From: Sphaeroforma sirkka
Lineage: Eukaryota > Opisthokonta > Ichthyosporea > Ichthyophonida
NCBI GenBank assembly: GCA_001586965.3
Contig: LUCW03000319.1
Span: 1 to 64,000 of the forward strand
DNA length: 64,000 nucleotides
Reading direction: 5' to 3'
Shown here: positions 1-14,600 of the stretch, piece after piece
How the letters are laid out: the number at the start of each line of letters is the position of its first letter
Position numbering within the stretch: the stretch's first letter is position 1
Position numbers and translations under genes: made by a program
The notes under the pieces: generated by a model
Database searches by the model: none
What the model was told of the DNA's origin: nothing
Seen by the model: the letters and a program-made list of their open reading frames with translations, nothing else

Positions 1-3000
1 GTTGGCCAACGATTTCTAGACTAGCCCGGTCACGTACTGCAAATATTTCAATACGTATAGGTATGAACCAGTACAGCCCAGAAAGCAGGTTTCTTAGCCG
101 TTGGCCAACGATTTCTAGACTAGCCCGGTCACGTACTGCAAATATTTCAATCCGTATAGGTATGAACCAGTACAGCCCAGAAAGCAGGTTTCTTAGCCGT
201 TGGCCAACGATATATAGACAAGCCCGGTCACGTACTGCAAATATTTCAATCCGTATAGGTATGAACCAGTACAGCCCAGAAAGCAGGTTTCTTAGCCGTT
301 GGCCAACGATTTCTAGACTAGCCCGGTCACGTACTGCAAACTGCAAATATTTCAATCCGTATAGGTATGAACCAGTACAGCCCAGAAAGCAGGTTTCTTA
401 GCCGTTGGCCAACGATATATAGACTAGCCCGGTCACGTACTGCAAATATTTCAATCCGTATAGGTATGAACCAGAACAGCCCAGAAAGCAGGTTTCTTAG
501 CCGTTGGCCAACGATATATAGACTAGCCCGGTCACGTACTGCAAATATTTCAATCCGTATAGGTATGAACCAGAACAGCCCAGAAAGCAGGTTTCTTAGC
601 TGTTGGCCAACGATATATAGACTAGCCCGGTCACGTACTGCAAATATTTCAATCCGTATAGGTATGAACCAGTACAGCCCAGAAAGCAGGTTTCTTAGCC
701 GTTGGCCAACGATATATAGACTAGCCCGGTCACGTACTGCAAATATTTCAATCCGTATAGGTACGAACCAGTACAGCCCAGAAAGCAGGTTTCTTAGCCG
801 TTGGCCAACGATATACAGACTAGCCCGGTCACGTACTGCAAATATTTCAATCCGTATAGGTATGAACCAGTACAGCCCAGAAAGCAGGTTTCTTAGCCGT
901 TGGCCAACGATATATAGACTAGCCCGGTCACGTACTGCAAATATTTCAATCCGTATAGGTACGAACCAGAACAGCCCAGAAAGCAGGTTTCTTAGCCGTT
1001 GGCCAACGATATATAGACTAGCCCGGTCACGTACTGCAAATATTTCAATCCGTATAGGTATGAACCAGTACAGCCCAGAAAGCAGGTTTCTTAGCCGTTG
1101 GCCAACGATATACAGACTAGCCCGGTCACGTACTGCAAATATTTCAATCCGTATAGGTACGAACCAGAACAGCCCAGAAAGCAGGTTTCTTAGCCGTTGG
1201 CCAACGATATACAGACTAGCCCGGTCACGTACTGCAAATATTTCAATCCGTATAGGTATGAACCAGTACAGCCCAGAAAGCAGGTTTCTTAGCCGTTGGC
1301 CAACGATATATAGACTAGCCCGGTCACGTACTGCAAATATTTCAATCCGTATAGGTATGAACCAGTACAGCCCAGAAAGCAGGTTTCTTAGCCGTTGGCC
1401 AACGATATACAGACTAGCCCGGTCACGTACTGCAAATATTTCAATCCGTATAGGTACGAACCAGAACAGCCCAGAAAGCAGGTTTCTTAGCCGTTGGCCA
1501 ACGATATATAGACTAGCCCGGTCACGTACTGCAAATATTTCAATCCGTATAGGTATGAACCAGTACAGCCCAGAAAGCAGGTTTCTTAGCCGTTGGCCAA
1601 CGATATATAGACTAGCCCGGTCACGTACTGCAAATATTTCAATCCGTATAGGTATGAACCAGTACAGCCCAGAAAGCAGGTTTCTTAGCCGTTGGCCAAC
1701 GATATATAGACTAGCCCGGTCACGTACTGCAAATATTTCAATCCGTATAGGTACGAACCAGTACAGCCCAGAAAGCAGGTTTCTTAGCCGTTGGCCAACG
1801 ATATCTAGACTAGCCCGGTCACGTACTGAAATATTTCAATCCGTATAGGTATGAACCAGTACAGCCCAGAAAGCAGGTTTCTTAGCCGTTGGCCAACGAT
1901 TTCTAGACTAGCCCGGTCACGTACTGCAAATATTTCAATCCGTATAGGTATGAACCAGTACAGCCCAGAAAGCAGGTTTCTTAGCCGTTGGCCAACGATA
2001 TATAGACTAGCCCGGTCACGTACTGCAAATATTTCAATCCGTATAGGTATGAACCAGTACAGCCCAGAAAGCAGGTTTCTTAGCCGTTGGCCAACGATAT
2101 ATAGACTAGCCCGGTCACGTACTGCAAATATTTCAATCCGTATAGGTATGAACCAGTACAGCCCAGAAAGCAGGTTTCTTAGCCGTTGGCCAACGATATA
2201 TATAGACTAGCCCGGTCACGTACTGCAAATATTTCAATCCGTATAGGTATGAACCAGAACAGCCCAGAAAGCAGGTTTCTTAGCCGTTGGCCAACGATAT
2301 ATAGACTAGCCCGGTCACGTACTGCAAATATTTCAATCAATCCGTATAGGTACGAACCAGAACAGCCCAGAAAGCAGGTTTCTTAGCCGTTGGCCAACGA
2401 TATATAGACTAGCCCGGTCACGTACTGCAAATATTTCAATCCGTATAGGTATGAACCAGAACAGCCCAGAAAGCAGGTTTCTTAGCCGTTGGCCAACGAT
2501 ATATAGACTAGCCCGGTCACGTACTGCAAATATTTCAATCCGTATAGGTATGAACCAGTACAGCCCAGAAAGCAGGTTTCTTAGCCGTTGGCCAACGATA
2601 TATAGACTAGCCCGGTCACGTACTGCAAATATTTCAATCCGTATAGGTATGAACCAGTACAGCCCAGAAAGCAGGTTTCTTAGCCGTTGGCCAACGATAT
2701 ATAGACTAGCCCGGTCACGTACTGCAAATATTTCAATCCGTATAGGTATGAACCAGTACAGCCAGAAAGCAGGTTTCTTAGCCGTTGGCCAACGATATAT
2801 AGACTAGAGCCCGGTCACGTACTGCAAATATTTCAATCCGTATAGGTATGAACCAGAACAGCCCAGAAAGCAGGTTTCTTAGCCGTTGGCCAACGATATA
2901 TAGACTTAGCCAACCCGGTCACGTACTGCAAATATTTCAATCCGTATAGGTATGAACCAGTACAGCCCAGAAAGCAGGTTTCTTAGCCGTTGGCCAACGA

Positions 3001-4340
3001 TATATAGACTAGCCCGGTCACGTACTGCAAATATTTCAATCCGTATAGGTATGAACCAGTACAGCCCAGAAAGCAGGTTTCTTAGCCGTTGGCCAACGAT
3101 ATATAGACTAGCCCGGTCACGTACTGCAAATATTTCAATCCGTATAGGTATGAACCAGTACAGCCCAGAAAGCAGGTTTCTTAGCCGTTGGCCAACGATA
3201 TATAGACTAGCCCGGTCACGTACTGCAAATATTTCAATCCGTATAGGTATGAACCAGTACAGCCCAGAAAGCAGGTTTCTTAGCCGTTGGCCAACGATAT
3301 ATAGACTAGCCCGGTCACGTACTGCAAATATTAATCAATCCGTATAGGTATGAACCAGAACAGCCCAGAAAGCAGGTTTCTTAGCCGTTGGCCAACGATA
3401 TATAGACTAGCCCGGTCACGTACTGCAAATATTTCAATCCGTATAGGTATGAACCAGTACAGCCCAGAAAGCAGGTTTCTTAGCCGTTGGCCAACGATAT
3501 ATAGACTAGCCCGGTCACGTACTGCAAATATTTCAATCCGTATAGGTATGAACCAGTACAGCCCAGAAAGCAGGTTTCTTAGCCGTTGGCCAACGATATA
3601 TAGACTAGCCCGGTCACGTACTGCAAATATTTCAATCCGTATAGGTATGAACCAGTACAGCCCAGAAAGCAGGTTTCTTAGCCGTTGGCCAACGATATCT
3701 AGACTAGCCCGGTCACGTACTGCAAATATTTCAATCCGTATAGGTACGAACCAATACAGCCCAGAAAGCAGGTTTCTTAGCCGTTGGCCAACGATATACA
3801 GACTAGCCCGGTCACGTACTGCAAATATTTCAATCCGTATAGGTATGAACCAGTACAGCCCAGAAAGCAGGTTTCTTAGCCGTTGGCCAACGATATCTAG
3901 ACTAGCCCGGTCACGTACTGCAAATATTTCAATCCGTATAGGTACGAACCAGTAAGAGCCCAGAAAGCAGGTTTCTTAGCCGTTGGCCAACGATATATAG
4001 ACTAGCCCGGTCACGTACTGCAAATATTTCAATCCGTATAGGTATGAACCAGTACAGCCCAGAAAGCAGGTTTCTTAGCCGTTGGCCAACGATATATAGA
4101 CTAGCCCGGTCACGTACTGCAAATATTTCAATCCGTATAGGTATGAACCAGAACAGCCCAGAAAGCAGGTTTCTTAGCCGTTGGCCAACGATATATAGAC
4201 TAGCCCGGTCACGTACTGCAAATATTTCAATCCGTATAGGTATGAACCAGTACAGCCCAGAAAGCAGGTTTCTTAGCCGTTGGCCAACGATATACAGACT
4301 AGCCCGGTCACGTACTGCAAATATTTCAATCCGTATAGGT
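1..4340 (+). repeat. 99-bp satellite array, type 1a (varied left part)
   Basis: Head-to-tail monomers of 99 bp. Each carries the 12-bp palindrome CGTTGGCCAACG, a CCCGGTCACGTACTGC segment, the AT-rich box AAATATTTCAATCCGTATAG and a CAGCCCAGAAAGCAGG tail. Type 1a is marked by ACCAGTACAGCCC or ACCAGAACAGCCC, ACTAGCCCGG and CACGTACTG. Copies differ at a few positions (TATATAG, TTTCTAG or TATACAG after the palindrome; GTATGAACC or GTACGAACC). Small duplications and losses of 1-7 bp are scattered through it, for example a repeated ACTGCAA near 335 and a repeated CAAT near 2,335. The array continues beyond the left edge. I see no gene here. The open frames follow from the 99-bp period. Confidence 0.97.
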
Positions 4341-7300
4341 ACGAACCAGAAGCAGCCCAGAAAGCAGGTTTCTTAGCCGTTGGCCAACGATATACAGACT
4401 AGCCCGGTCACGTACTGCAAATATTTCAATCCGTATAGGTACGAACCAGAGCAGCCCAGAAAGCAGGTTTCTTAGCCGTTGGCCAACGATATACAGACTA
4501 GCCCGGTCACGTACTGCAAATATTTCAATCCGTATAGGTATGAACCAGAACAGCCCAGAAAGCAGGTTTCTTAGCCGTTGGCCAACGATATATAGACTAG
4601 CCCGGTCACGTACTGCAAATATTTCAATCCGTATAGGTATGAACCAGAAGAGCCCAGAAAGCAGGTTTCTTAGCCGTTGGCCAACGATATACAGACTAGC
4701 CCGGTCACGTACTGCAAATATTTCAATCCGTATAGGTACGAACCAATACAGCCCAGAAAGCAGGTTTCTTAGCCGTTGGCCAACGATATACAGACTAGCC
4801 CGGTCACGTACTGCAAATATTTCAATCCGTATAGGTACGAACCAATACAGCCCAGAAAGCAGGTTTCTTAGCCGTTGGCCAACGATATACAGACTAGCCC
4901 GGTCACGTACTGCAAATATTTCAATCCGTATAGGTATGAACCAGAACAGCCCAGAAAGCAGGTTTCTTAGCCGTTGGCCAACGATATACAGACTAGCCCG
5001 GTCACGTACTGCAAATATTTCAATCCGTATAGGTACGAACCAGAACAGCCCAGAAAGCAGGTTTCTTAGCCGTTGGCCAACGATATATAGACTAGCCCGG
5101 TCACGTACTGCAAATATTTCAATCCGTATAGGTATGAACCAGAACAGCCCAGAAAGCAGGTTTCTTAGCCGTTGGCCAACGATATACAGACTAGCCCGGT
5201 CACGTACTGCAAATATTTCAATCCGTATAGGTACGAACCAGAACAGCCCAGAAAGCAGGTTTCTTAGCCGTTGGCCAACGATATATAGACTAGACCGGTC
5301 ACGCACTGCAAATATTTCAATCCGTATAGGTACGAACCAGAACAGCCCAGAAAGCAGGTTTCTTAGCCGTTGGCCAACGATATATAGACTAGACCGGTCA
5401 CGTACTGCAAATATTTCAATCCGTATAGGTATGAACCAGAACAGCCCAGAAAGCAGGTTTCTTAGCCGTTGGCCAACGATATATAGACTAGCCCGGTCAC
5501 GTACTGCAAATATTTCAATCCGTATAGGTATGAACCAGTACAGCCCAGAAAGCAGGTTTCTTAGCCGTTGGCCAACGATATACAGACTAGCCCGGTCACG
5601 TACTGCAAATATTTCAATCCGTATAGGTACGAACCAGAACAGCCCAGAAAGCAGGTTTCTTAGCCGTTGGCCAACGATATACAGACTAGCCCGGTCACGT
5701 ACTGCAAATATTTCAATCCGTATAGGTACGAACCAGAGCAGCCCAGAAAGCAGGTTTCTTAGCCGTTGGCCAACGATATATAGACTAGCCCGGTCACGTA
5801 CTGCAAATATTTCAATCCGTACAGGTACGAACCAGAGCAGCCTAGATAGGAGGTTTCTTAGCCATTGGCCAACGATATATAGACTAGACCGGTCACGCAC
5901 TGCAAATATTTCAATCCGTATAGGTATGAACCAGAAGAGCCCAGAAAGCAGGTTTCTTAGCCGTTGGCCAACGATATATAGACTAGACCGGTCACGTACT
6001 GCAAATATTTCAATCCGTATAGGTATGAACCAGAAGAGCCCAGAAAGCAGGTTTCTTAGCCGTTGGCCAACGATATATAGACTAGCCCGGTCACGTACTG
6101 CAAATATTTCAATCCGTATAGGTATGAACCAGTACAGCCCAGAAAGCAGGTTTCTTAGCCGTTGGCCAACGATATATAGACTAGCCCGGTCACGTACTGC
6201 AAATATTTCAATCCGTATAGGAATGAACCAGAAGAGCCCAGATAGCAGGTTTCTTAGCCGTTGGCCAACGATATATAGACTAGCCCGGTCACGTACTGCA
6301 AAATATTTCAATCCGTATAGGTATGAACCAGAAGAGCCCAGAAAGCAGGTTTTTCTTAGCCGTTGGCCAACGATATATAGACTAGCCCGGTCACGTACTG
6401 CAAATATTTCAATCCGTATAGGTACGAACCAGAGCAGCCCAGAAAGCAGGTTTCTTAGCCGTTGGCCAACGATATATAGACTAGACCGGTCACGTACTGC
6501 AAATATTTCAATCCGTATAGGTATGAACCAGAAGAGCCCAGAAAGCAGGTTTCTTAGCCGTTGGCCAACGATATATAGACTAGACCGGTCACGCACTACA
6601 AAAATATTTCAATCCGTATAGGTACGAACCAGAAGAGCCCAGATAGCAGGTTTCTTAGCCGTTGGCCAACGATATATAGACTAGCCCGGTCACGTACTGC
6701 AAATATTTCAATCCGTATAGGTACGAACCAGAAGAGCCCAGAAAGCAGGTTTCTTAGCCGTTGGCCAACGATATACAGACTAGCCCGGTCACGTACTGCA
6801 AATATTTCAATCCGTATAGGTACGAACCAGAACAGCCCAGAAAGCAGGTTTCTTAGCCGTTGGCCAACGATATACAGACTAGCCCGGTCACGTACTGCAA
6901 ATATTTCAATCCGTATAGGTACGAACCAGAAGAGCCCAGAAAGCAGGTTTCTTAGCCGTTGGCCAACGATATACAGACTAGCCCGGTCACGTACTGCAAA
7001 TATTTCAATCCGTATAGGTATGAACCAGAACAGCCCAGATAGAAGGTTTCTTAGCCGTTGGCCAACGATATATAGACTAGCCCGGTCACGCACTGCAAAT
7101 ATTTCAATCCGTATAGGTATGAACCAGAAGAGCCCAGAAAGCAGGTTTCTTAGCCGTTGGCCAACGATATATAGACTAGACCGGTCACGTACTGCAAATA
7201 TTTCAATCCGTATAGGTATGAACCAGAACAGCCCAGAAAGCAGGTTTCTTAGCCGTTGGCCAACGATATATAGACTAGACCGGTCACGCACTGCAAATAT

Positions 7301-8640
7301 TTCAATCCGTATAGGAATGAACCAGAAGAGCCCAGATAGCAGGTTTCTTAGCCGTTGGCCAACGATATAGACTAGACCGGTCACGTACTGCAAATATTTC
7401 AATCCGTATAGGTATGAACCAGAACAGCCCAGAAAGCAGGTTTCTTAGCCGTTGGCCAACGATATACAGACTAGCCCGGTCACGTACTGCAAATATTTCA
7501 ATCCGTATAGGTATGAACCAGAACAGCCCAGAAAGCAGGTTTCTTAGCCGTTGGCCAACGATATATAGACTAGACCGGTCACGTACTGCAAATATTTCAA
7601 TCCGTATAGGTATGAACCAGAACAGCCCAGAAAGCAGGTTTCTTAGCCGTTGGCCAACGATATTCTAAGACTAGCCCGGTCACGTACTGCAAATATTTCA
7701 ATCCGTATAGGTACGAACCAGAGCAGCCCAGAAAGCAGGTTTCTTAGCCGTTGGCCAACGATTTATAGACTAGCCCGGTCACGTACTGCAAATATTTCAA
7801 TCCGTATAGGTACGAACCAATACAGCCCAGAAAGCAGGTTTCTTAGCCGTTGGCCAACGATATACAGACTAGCCCGGTCACGTACTGCAAATATTTCAAT
7901 CCGTATAGGTATGAACCAGAACAGCCCAGAAAGCAGGTTTCTTAGCCGTTGGCCAACGATATATAGACTAGCCCGGTCACGTACTGCAAATATTTCAATC
8001 CGTATAGGTATGAACCAGAAGAGCCCAGATAGAAGGTTTCTTAGCCGTTGGCCAACGATATATAGACTAGCCCGGTCACGCACTGCAAATATTTCAATCC
8101 GTATAGGTATGAACCAGAAGAGCCCAGAAAGAAGGTTTCTTAGCCGTTGGCCAACGATATATAGACTAGACCGGTCACGTACTGCAAATATTTCAATCCG
8201 TATAGGTATGAACCAGAAGAGCCCAGATAGAAGGTTTCTTAGCCGTTGGCCAACGATATATAGACTAGCCCGGTCACGCACTGCAAATATTTCAATCCGT
8301 ATAGGAATGAACCAGAAGAGCCCAGATAGAAGGTTTCTTAGCCGTTGGCCAACGATATATAGACTAGACCGGTCACGCACTGCAAATATTTCAATCCGTA
8401 TAGGTACGAACCAGAAGAGCCCAGAAAGCAGGTTTCTTAGCCGTTGGCCAACGATATATAGACTAGATCGGTCACGCACTGCAAATATTTCAATCCGTAT
8501 AGGTGCAGAACCAGAAGAGCCCAGATAGCAGGTTTCTTAGCCGTTGGCTAACGATATATAGACTAGACCGGTCACGCACTGCAAATATTTCAATCCGTAT
8601 AGGTATGAACCAGAAGAGCCCAGATAGCAGGTTTCTTAGC
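4341..8640 (+). repeat. 99-bp satellite array, 1a-to-1b transition zone
   Basis: The same 99-bp monomer continues, but the diagnostic positions change in steps rather than all at once. The tail goes from CAGTACAGCCC through CAGAACAGCCC and CAGAGCAGCCC to CAGAAGAGCCC. GAAAGCAGG becomes GATAGCAGG and then GATAGAAGG. TAGCCCGG becomes TAGACCGG (from about 5,290) and then TAGATCGG. CACGTACTG becomes CACGCACTG. Old and new states are mixed in neighbouring copies and in combinations. One divergent copy near 5,820-5,870 has an altered palindrome (CCATTGGCC). No gene is seen. Confidence 0.93.
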
Positions 8641-8690
8641 CGTTGCCGGTAACGATATCTAGACTAGCCCGGTCCCAGAAGAGCCCAGAT
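8641..8690 (+). repeat. Chimeric shortened monomer at the edge of the uniform block
   Basis: This copy reads GTTGCCGGTAACG instead of the normal GTTGGCCAACG, has a 1a-like TCTAGACTAGCCCGG segment, and then jumps from GGTC directly into CCAGAAGAGCCC. About 36 bp of the monomer (the AT-rich box and its flanks) is absent. Everything to the right, up to 19,674, has an exact 99-bp period and type 1b sequence. It probably marks a recombination or amplification boundary. Confidence 0.85.
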
Positions 8691-11600
8691 AGAAGGTTTC
8701 TTAGCCGTTGGCCAACGATATATAGACTAGACCGGTCACGCACTGCAAATATTTCAATCCGTATAGGTATGAACCAGAAGAGCCCAGATAGAAGGTTTCT
8801 TAGCCGTTGGCCAACGATATATAGACTAGATCGGTCACGCACTGCAAATATTTCAATCCGTATAGGTACGAACCAGAAGAGCCCAGATAGAAGGTTTCTT
8901 AGCCGTTGGCCAACGATATATAGACTAGACCGGTCACGCACTGCAAATATTTCAATCCGTATAGGTACGAACCAGAAGAGCCCAGATAGAAGGTTTCTTA
9001 GCCGTTGGCCAACGATATATAGACTAGACCGGTCACGCACTGCAAATATTTCAATCCGTATAGGTACGAACCAGAAGAGCCCAGATAGAAGGTTTCTTAG
9101 CCGTTGGCCAACGATATATAGACTAGATCGGTCACGCACTGCAAATATTTCAATCCGTATAGGTACGAACCAGAAGAGCCCAGATAGAAGGTTTCTTAGC
9201 CGTTGGCCAACGATATATAGACTAGACCGGTCACGCACTGCAAATATTTCAATCCGTATAGGTACGAACCAGAAGAGCCCAGATAGAAGGTTTCTTAGCC
9301 GTTGGCCAACGATATATAGACTAGATCGGTCACGCACTGCAAATATTTCAATCCGTATAGGTACGAACCAGAAGAGCCCAGATAGAAGGTTTCTTAGCCG
9401 TTGGCCAACGATATATAGACTAGATCGGTCACGCACTGCAAATATTTCAATCCGTATAGGTACGAACCAGAAGAGCCCAGATAGAAGGTTTCTTAGCCGT
9501 TGGCCAACGATATATAGACTAGATCGGTCACGCACTGCAAATATTTCAATCCGTATAGGTACGAACCAGAAGAGCCCAGATAGAAGGTTTCTTAGCCGTT
9601 GGCCAACGATATATAGACTAGACCGGTCACGCACTGCAAATATTTCAATCCGTATAGGTACGAACCAGAAGAGCCCAGATAGAAGGTTTCTTAGCCGTTG
9701 GCCAACGATATATAGACTAGATCGGTCACGCACTGCAAATATTTCAATCCGTATAGGTACGAACCAGAAGAGCCCAGATAGAAGGTTTCTTAGCCGTTGG
9801 CCAACGATATATAGACTAGATCGGTCACGCACTGCAAATATTTCAATCCGTATAGGTACGAACCAGAAGAGCCCAGATAGAAGGTTTCTTAGCCGTTGGC
9901 CAACGATATATAGACTAGATCGGTCACGCACTGCAAATATTTCAATCCGTATAGGTACGAACCAGAAGAGCCCAGATAGAAGGTTTCTTAGCCGTTGGCC
10001 AACGATATATAGACTAGACCGGTCACGCACTGCAAATATTTCAATCCGTATAGGTACGAACCAGAAGAGCCCAGATAGAAGGTTTCTTAGCCGTTGGCCA
10101 ACGATATATAGACTAGATCGGTCACGCACTGCAAATATTTCAATCCGTATAGGTATGAACCAGAAGAGCCCAGATAGAAGGTTTCTTAGCCGTTGGCCAA
10201 CGATATATAGACTAGATCGGTCACGCACTGCAAATATTTCAATCCGTATAGGTACGAACCAGAAGAGCCCAGATAGAAGGTTTCTTAGCCGTTGGCCAAC
10301 GATATATAGACTAGATCGGTCACGCACTGCAAATATTTCAATCCGTATAGGTACGAACCAGAAGAGCCCAGATAGAAGGTTTCTTAGCCGTTGGCCAACG
10401 ATATATAGACTAGATCGGTCACGCACTGCAAATATTTCAATCCGTATAGGTACGAACCAGAAGAGCCCAGATAGAAGGTTTCTTAGCCGTTGGCCAACGA
10501 TATATAGACTAGATCGGTCACGCACTGCAAATATTTCAATCCGTATAGGTATGAACCAGAAGAGCCCAGATAGAAGGTTTCTTAGCCGTTGGCCAACGAT
10601 ATATAGACTAGATCGGTCACGCACTGCAAATATTTCAATCCGTATAGGTACGAACCAGAAGAGCCCAGATAGAAGGTTTCTTAGCCGTTGGCCAACGATA
10701 TATAGACTAGATCGGTCACGCACTGCAAATATTTCAATCCGTATAGGTACGAACCAGAAGAGCCCAGATAGAAGGTTTCTTAGCCGTTGGCCAACGATAT
10801 ATAGACTAGACCGGTCACGCACTGCAAATATTTCAATCCGTATAGGTACGAACCAGAAGAGCCCAGATAGAAGGTTTCTTAGCCGTTGGCCAACGATATA
10901 TAGACTAGATCGGTCACGCACTGCAAATATTTCAATCCGTATAGGTACGAACCAGAAGAGCCCAGATAGAAGGTTTCTTAGCCGTTGGCCAACGATATAT
11001 AGACTAGACCGGTCACGCACTGCAAATATTTCAATCCGTATAGGTACGAACCAGAAGAGCCCAGATAGAAGGTTTCTTAGCCGTTGGCCAACGATATATA
11101 GACTAGACCGGTCACGCACTGCAAATATTTCAATCCGTATAGGTACGAACCAGAAGAGCCCAGATAGAAGGTTTCTTAGCCGTTGGCCAACGATATATAG
11201 ACTAGATCGGTCACGCACTGCAAATATTTCAATCCGTATAGGTATGAACCAGAAGAGCCCAGATAGAAGGTTTCTTAGCCGTTGGCCAACGATATATAGA
11301 CTAGATCGGTCACGCACTGCAAATATTTCAATCCGTATAGGTACGAACCAGAAGAGCCCAGATAGAAGGTTTCTTAGCCGTTGGCCAACGATATATAGAC
11401 TAGATCGGTCACGCACTGCAAATATTTCAATCCGTATAGGTACGAACCAGAAGAGCCCAGATAGAAGGTTTCTTAGCCGTTGGCCAACGATATATAGACT
11501 AGATCGGTCACGCACTGCAAATATTTCAATCCGTATAGGTACGAACCAGAAGAGCCCAGATAGAAGGTTTCTTAGCCGTTGGCCAACGATATATAGACTA

Positions 11601-14600
11601 GACCGGTCACGCACTGCAAATATTTCAATCCGTATAGGTACGAACCAGAAGAGCCCAGATAGAAGGTTTCTTAGCCGTTGGCCAACGATATATAGACTAG
11701 ATCGGTCACGCACTGCAAATATTTCAATCCGTATAGGTACGAACCAGAAGAGCCCAGATAGAAGGTTTCTTAGCCGTTGGCCAACGATATATAGACTAGA
11801 TCGGTCACGCACTGCAAATATTTCAATCCGTATAGGTACGAACCAGAAGAGCCCAGATAGAAGGTTTCTTAGCCGTTGGCCAACGATATATAGACTAGAC
11901 CGGTCACGCACTGCAAATATTTCAATCCGTATAGGTACGAACCAGAAGAGCCCAGATAGAAGGTTTCTTAGCCGTTGGCCAACGATATATAGACTAGATC
12001 GGTCACGCACTGCAAATATTTCAATCCGTATAGGTACGAACCAGAAGAGCCCAGATAGAAGGTTTCTTAGCCGTTGGCCAACGATATATAGACTAGACCG
12101 GTCACGCACTGCAAATATTTCAATCCGTATAGGTACGAACCAGAAGAGCCCAGATAGAAGGTTTCTTAGCCGTTGGCCAACGATATATAGACTAGACCGG
12201 TCACGCACTGCAAATATTTCAATCCGTATAGGTACGAACCAGAAGAGCCCAGATAGAAGGTTTCTTAGCCGTTGGCCAACGATATATAGACTAGATCGGT
12301 CACGCACTGCAAATATTTCAATCCGTATAGGTACGAACCAGAAGAGCCCAGATAGAAGGTTTCTTAGCCGTTGGCCAACGATATATAGACTAGATCGGTC
12401 ACGCACTGCAAATATTTCAATCCGTATAGGTACGAACCAGAAGAGCCCAGATAGAAGGTTTCTTAGCCGTTGGCCAACGATATATAGACTAGATCGGTCA
12501 CGCACTGCAAATATTTCAATCCGTATAGGTATGAACCAGAAGAGCCCAGATAGAAGGTTTCTTAGCCGTTGGCCAACGATATATAGACTAGATCGGTCAC
12601 GCACTGCAAATATTTCAATCCGTATAGGTACGAACCAGAAGAGCCCAGATAGAAGGTTTCTTAGCCGTTGGCCAACGATATATAGACTAGATCGGTCACG
12701 CACTGCAAATATTTCAATCCGTATAGGTACGAACCAGAAGAGCCCAGATAGAAGGTTTCTTAGCCGTTGGCCAACGATATATAGACTAGATCGGTCACGC
12801 ACTGCAAATATTTCAATCCGTATAGGTACGAACCAGAAGAGCCCAGATAGAAGGTTTCTTAGCCGTTGGCCAACGATATATAGACTAGACCGGTCACGCA
12901 CTGCAAATATTTCAATCCGTATAGGTACGAACCAGAAGAGCCCAGATAGAAGGTTTCTTAGCCGTTGGCCAACGATATATAGACTAGACCGGTCACGCAC
13001 TGCAAATATTTCAATCCGTATAGGTACGAACCAGAAGAGCCCAGATAGAAGGTTTCTTAGCCGTTGGCCAACGATATATAGACTAGACCGGTCACGCACT
13101 GCAAATATTTCAATCCGTATAGGTACGAACCAGAAGAGCCCAGATAGAAGGTTTCTTAGCCGTTGGCCAACGATATATAGACTAGATCGGTCACGCACTG
13201 CAAATATTTCAATCCGTATAGGTACGAACCAGAAGAGCCCAGATAGAAGGTTTCTTAGCCGTTGGCCAACGATATATAGACTAGATCGGTCACGCACTGC
13301 AAATATTTCAATCCGTATAGGTACGAACCAGAAGAGCCCAGATAGAAGGTTTCTTAGCCGTTGGCCAACGATATATAGACTAGATCGGTCACGCACTGCA
13401 AATATTTCAATCCGTATAGGTACGAACCAGAAGAGCCCAGATAGAAGGTTTCTTAGCCGTTGGCCAACGATATATAGACTAGATCGGTCACGCACTGCAA
13501 ATATTTCAATCCGTATAGGTACGAACCAGAAGAGCCCAGATAGAAGGTTTCTTAGCCGTTGGCCAACGATATATAGACTAGATCGGTCACGCACTGCAAA
13601 TATTTCAATCCGTATAGGTACGAACCAGAAGAGCCCAGATAGAAGGTTTCTTAGCCGTTGGCCAACGATATATAGACTAGATCGGTCACGCACTGCAAAT
13701 ATTTCAATCCGTATAGGTACGAACCAGAAGAGCCCAGATAGAAGGTTTCTTAGCCGTTGGCCAACGATATATAGACTAGATCGGTCACGCACTGCAAATA
13801 TTTCAATCCGTATAGGTACGAACCAGAAGAGCCCAGATAGAAGGTTTCTTAGCCGTTGGCCAACGATATATAGACTAGATCGGTCACGCACTGCAAATAT
13901 TTCAATCCGTATAGGTACGAACCAGAAGAGCCCAGATAGAAGGTTTCTTAGCCGTTGGCCAACGATATATAGACTAGATCGGTCACGCACTGCAAATATT
14001 TCAATCCGTATAGGTACGAACCAGAAGAGCCCAGATAGAAGGTTTCTTAGCCGTTGGCCAACGATATATAGACTAGATCGGTCACGCACTGCAAATATTT
14101 CAATCCGTATAGGTACGAACCAGAAGAGCCCAGATAGAAGGTTTCTTAGCCGTTGGCCAACGATATATAGACTAGATCGGTCACGCACTGCAAATATTTC
14201 AATCCGTATAGGTACGAACCAGAAGAGCCCAGATAGAAGGTTTCTTAGCCGTTGGCCAACGATATATAGACTAGATCGGTCACGCACTGCAAATATTTCA
14301 ATCCGTATAGGTACGAACCAGAAGAGCCCAGATAGAAGGTTTCTTAGCCGTTGGCCAACGATATATAGACTAGACCGGTCACGCACTGCAAATATTTCAA
14401 TCCGTATAGGTACGAACCAGAAGAGCCCAGATAGAAGGTTTCTTAGCCGTTGGCCAACGATATATAGACTAGATCGGTCACGCACTGCAAATATTTCAAT
14501 CCGTATAGGTACGAACCAGAAGAGCCCAGATAGAAGGTTTCTTAGCCGTTGGCCAACGATATATAGACTAGACCGGTCACGCACTGCAAATATTTCAATC

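Noticed and set aside
367-1848. Shorter repeat-encoded frames in the left 99-bp array
   Set aside because: They are the same periodicity artefact, ended wherever a small indel shifts the frame. They run through the palindrome and AT box without any sign of selection.
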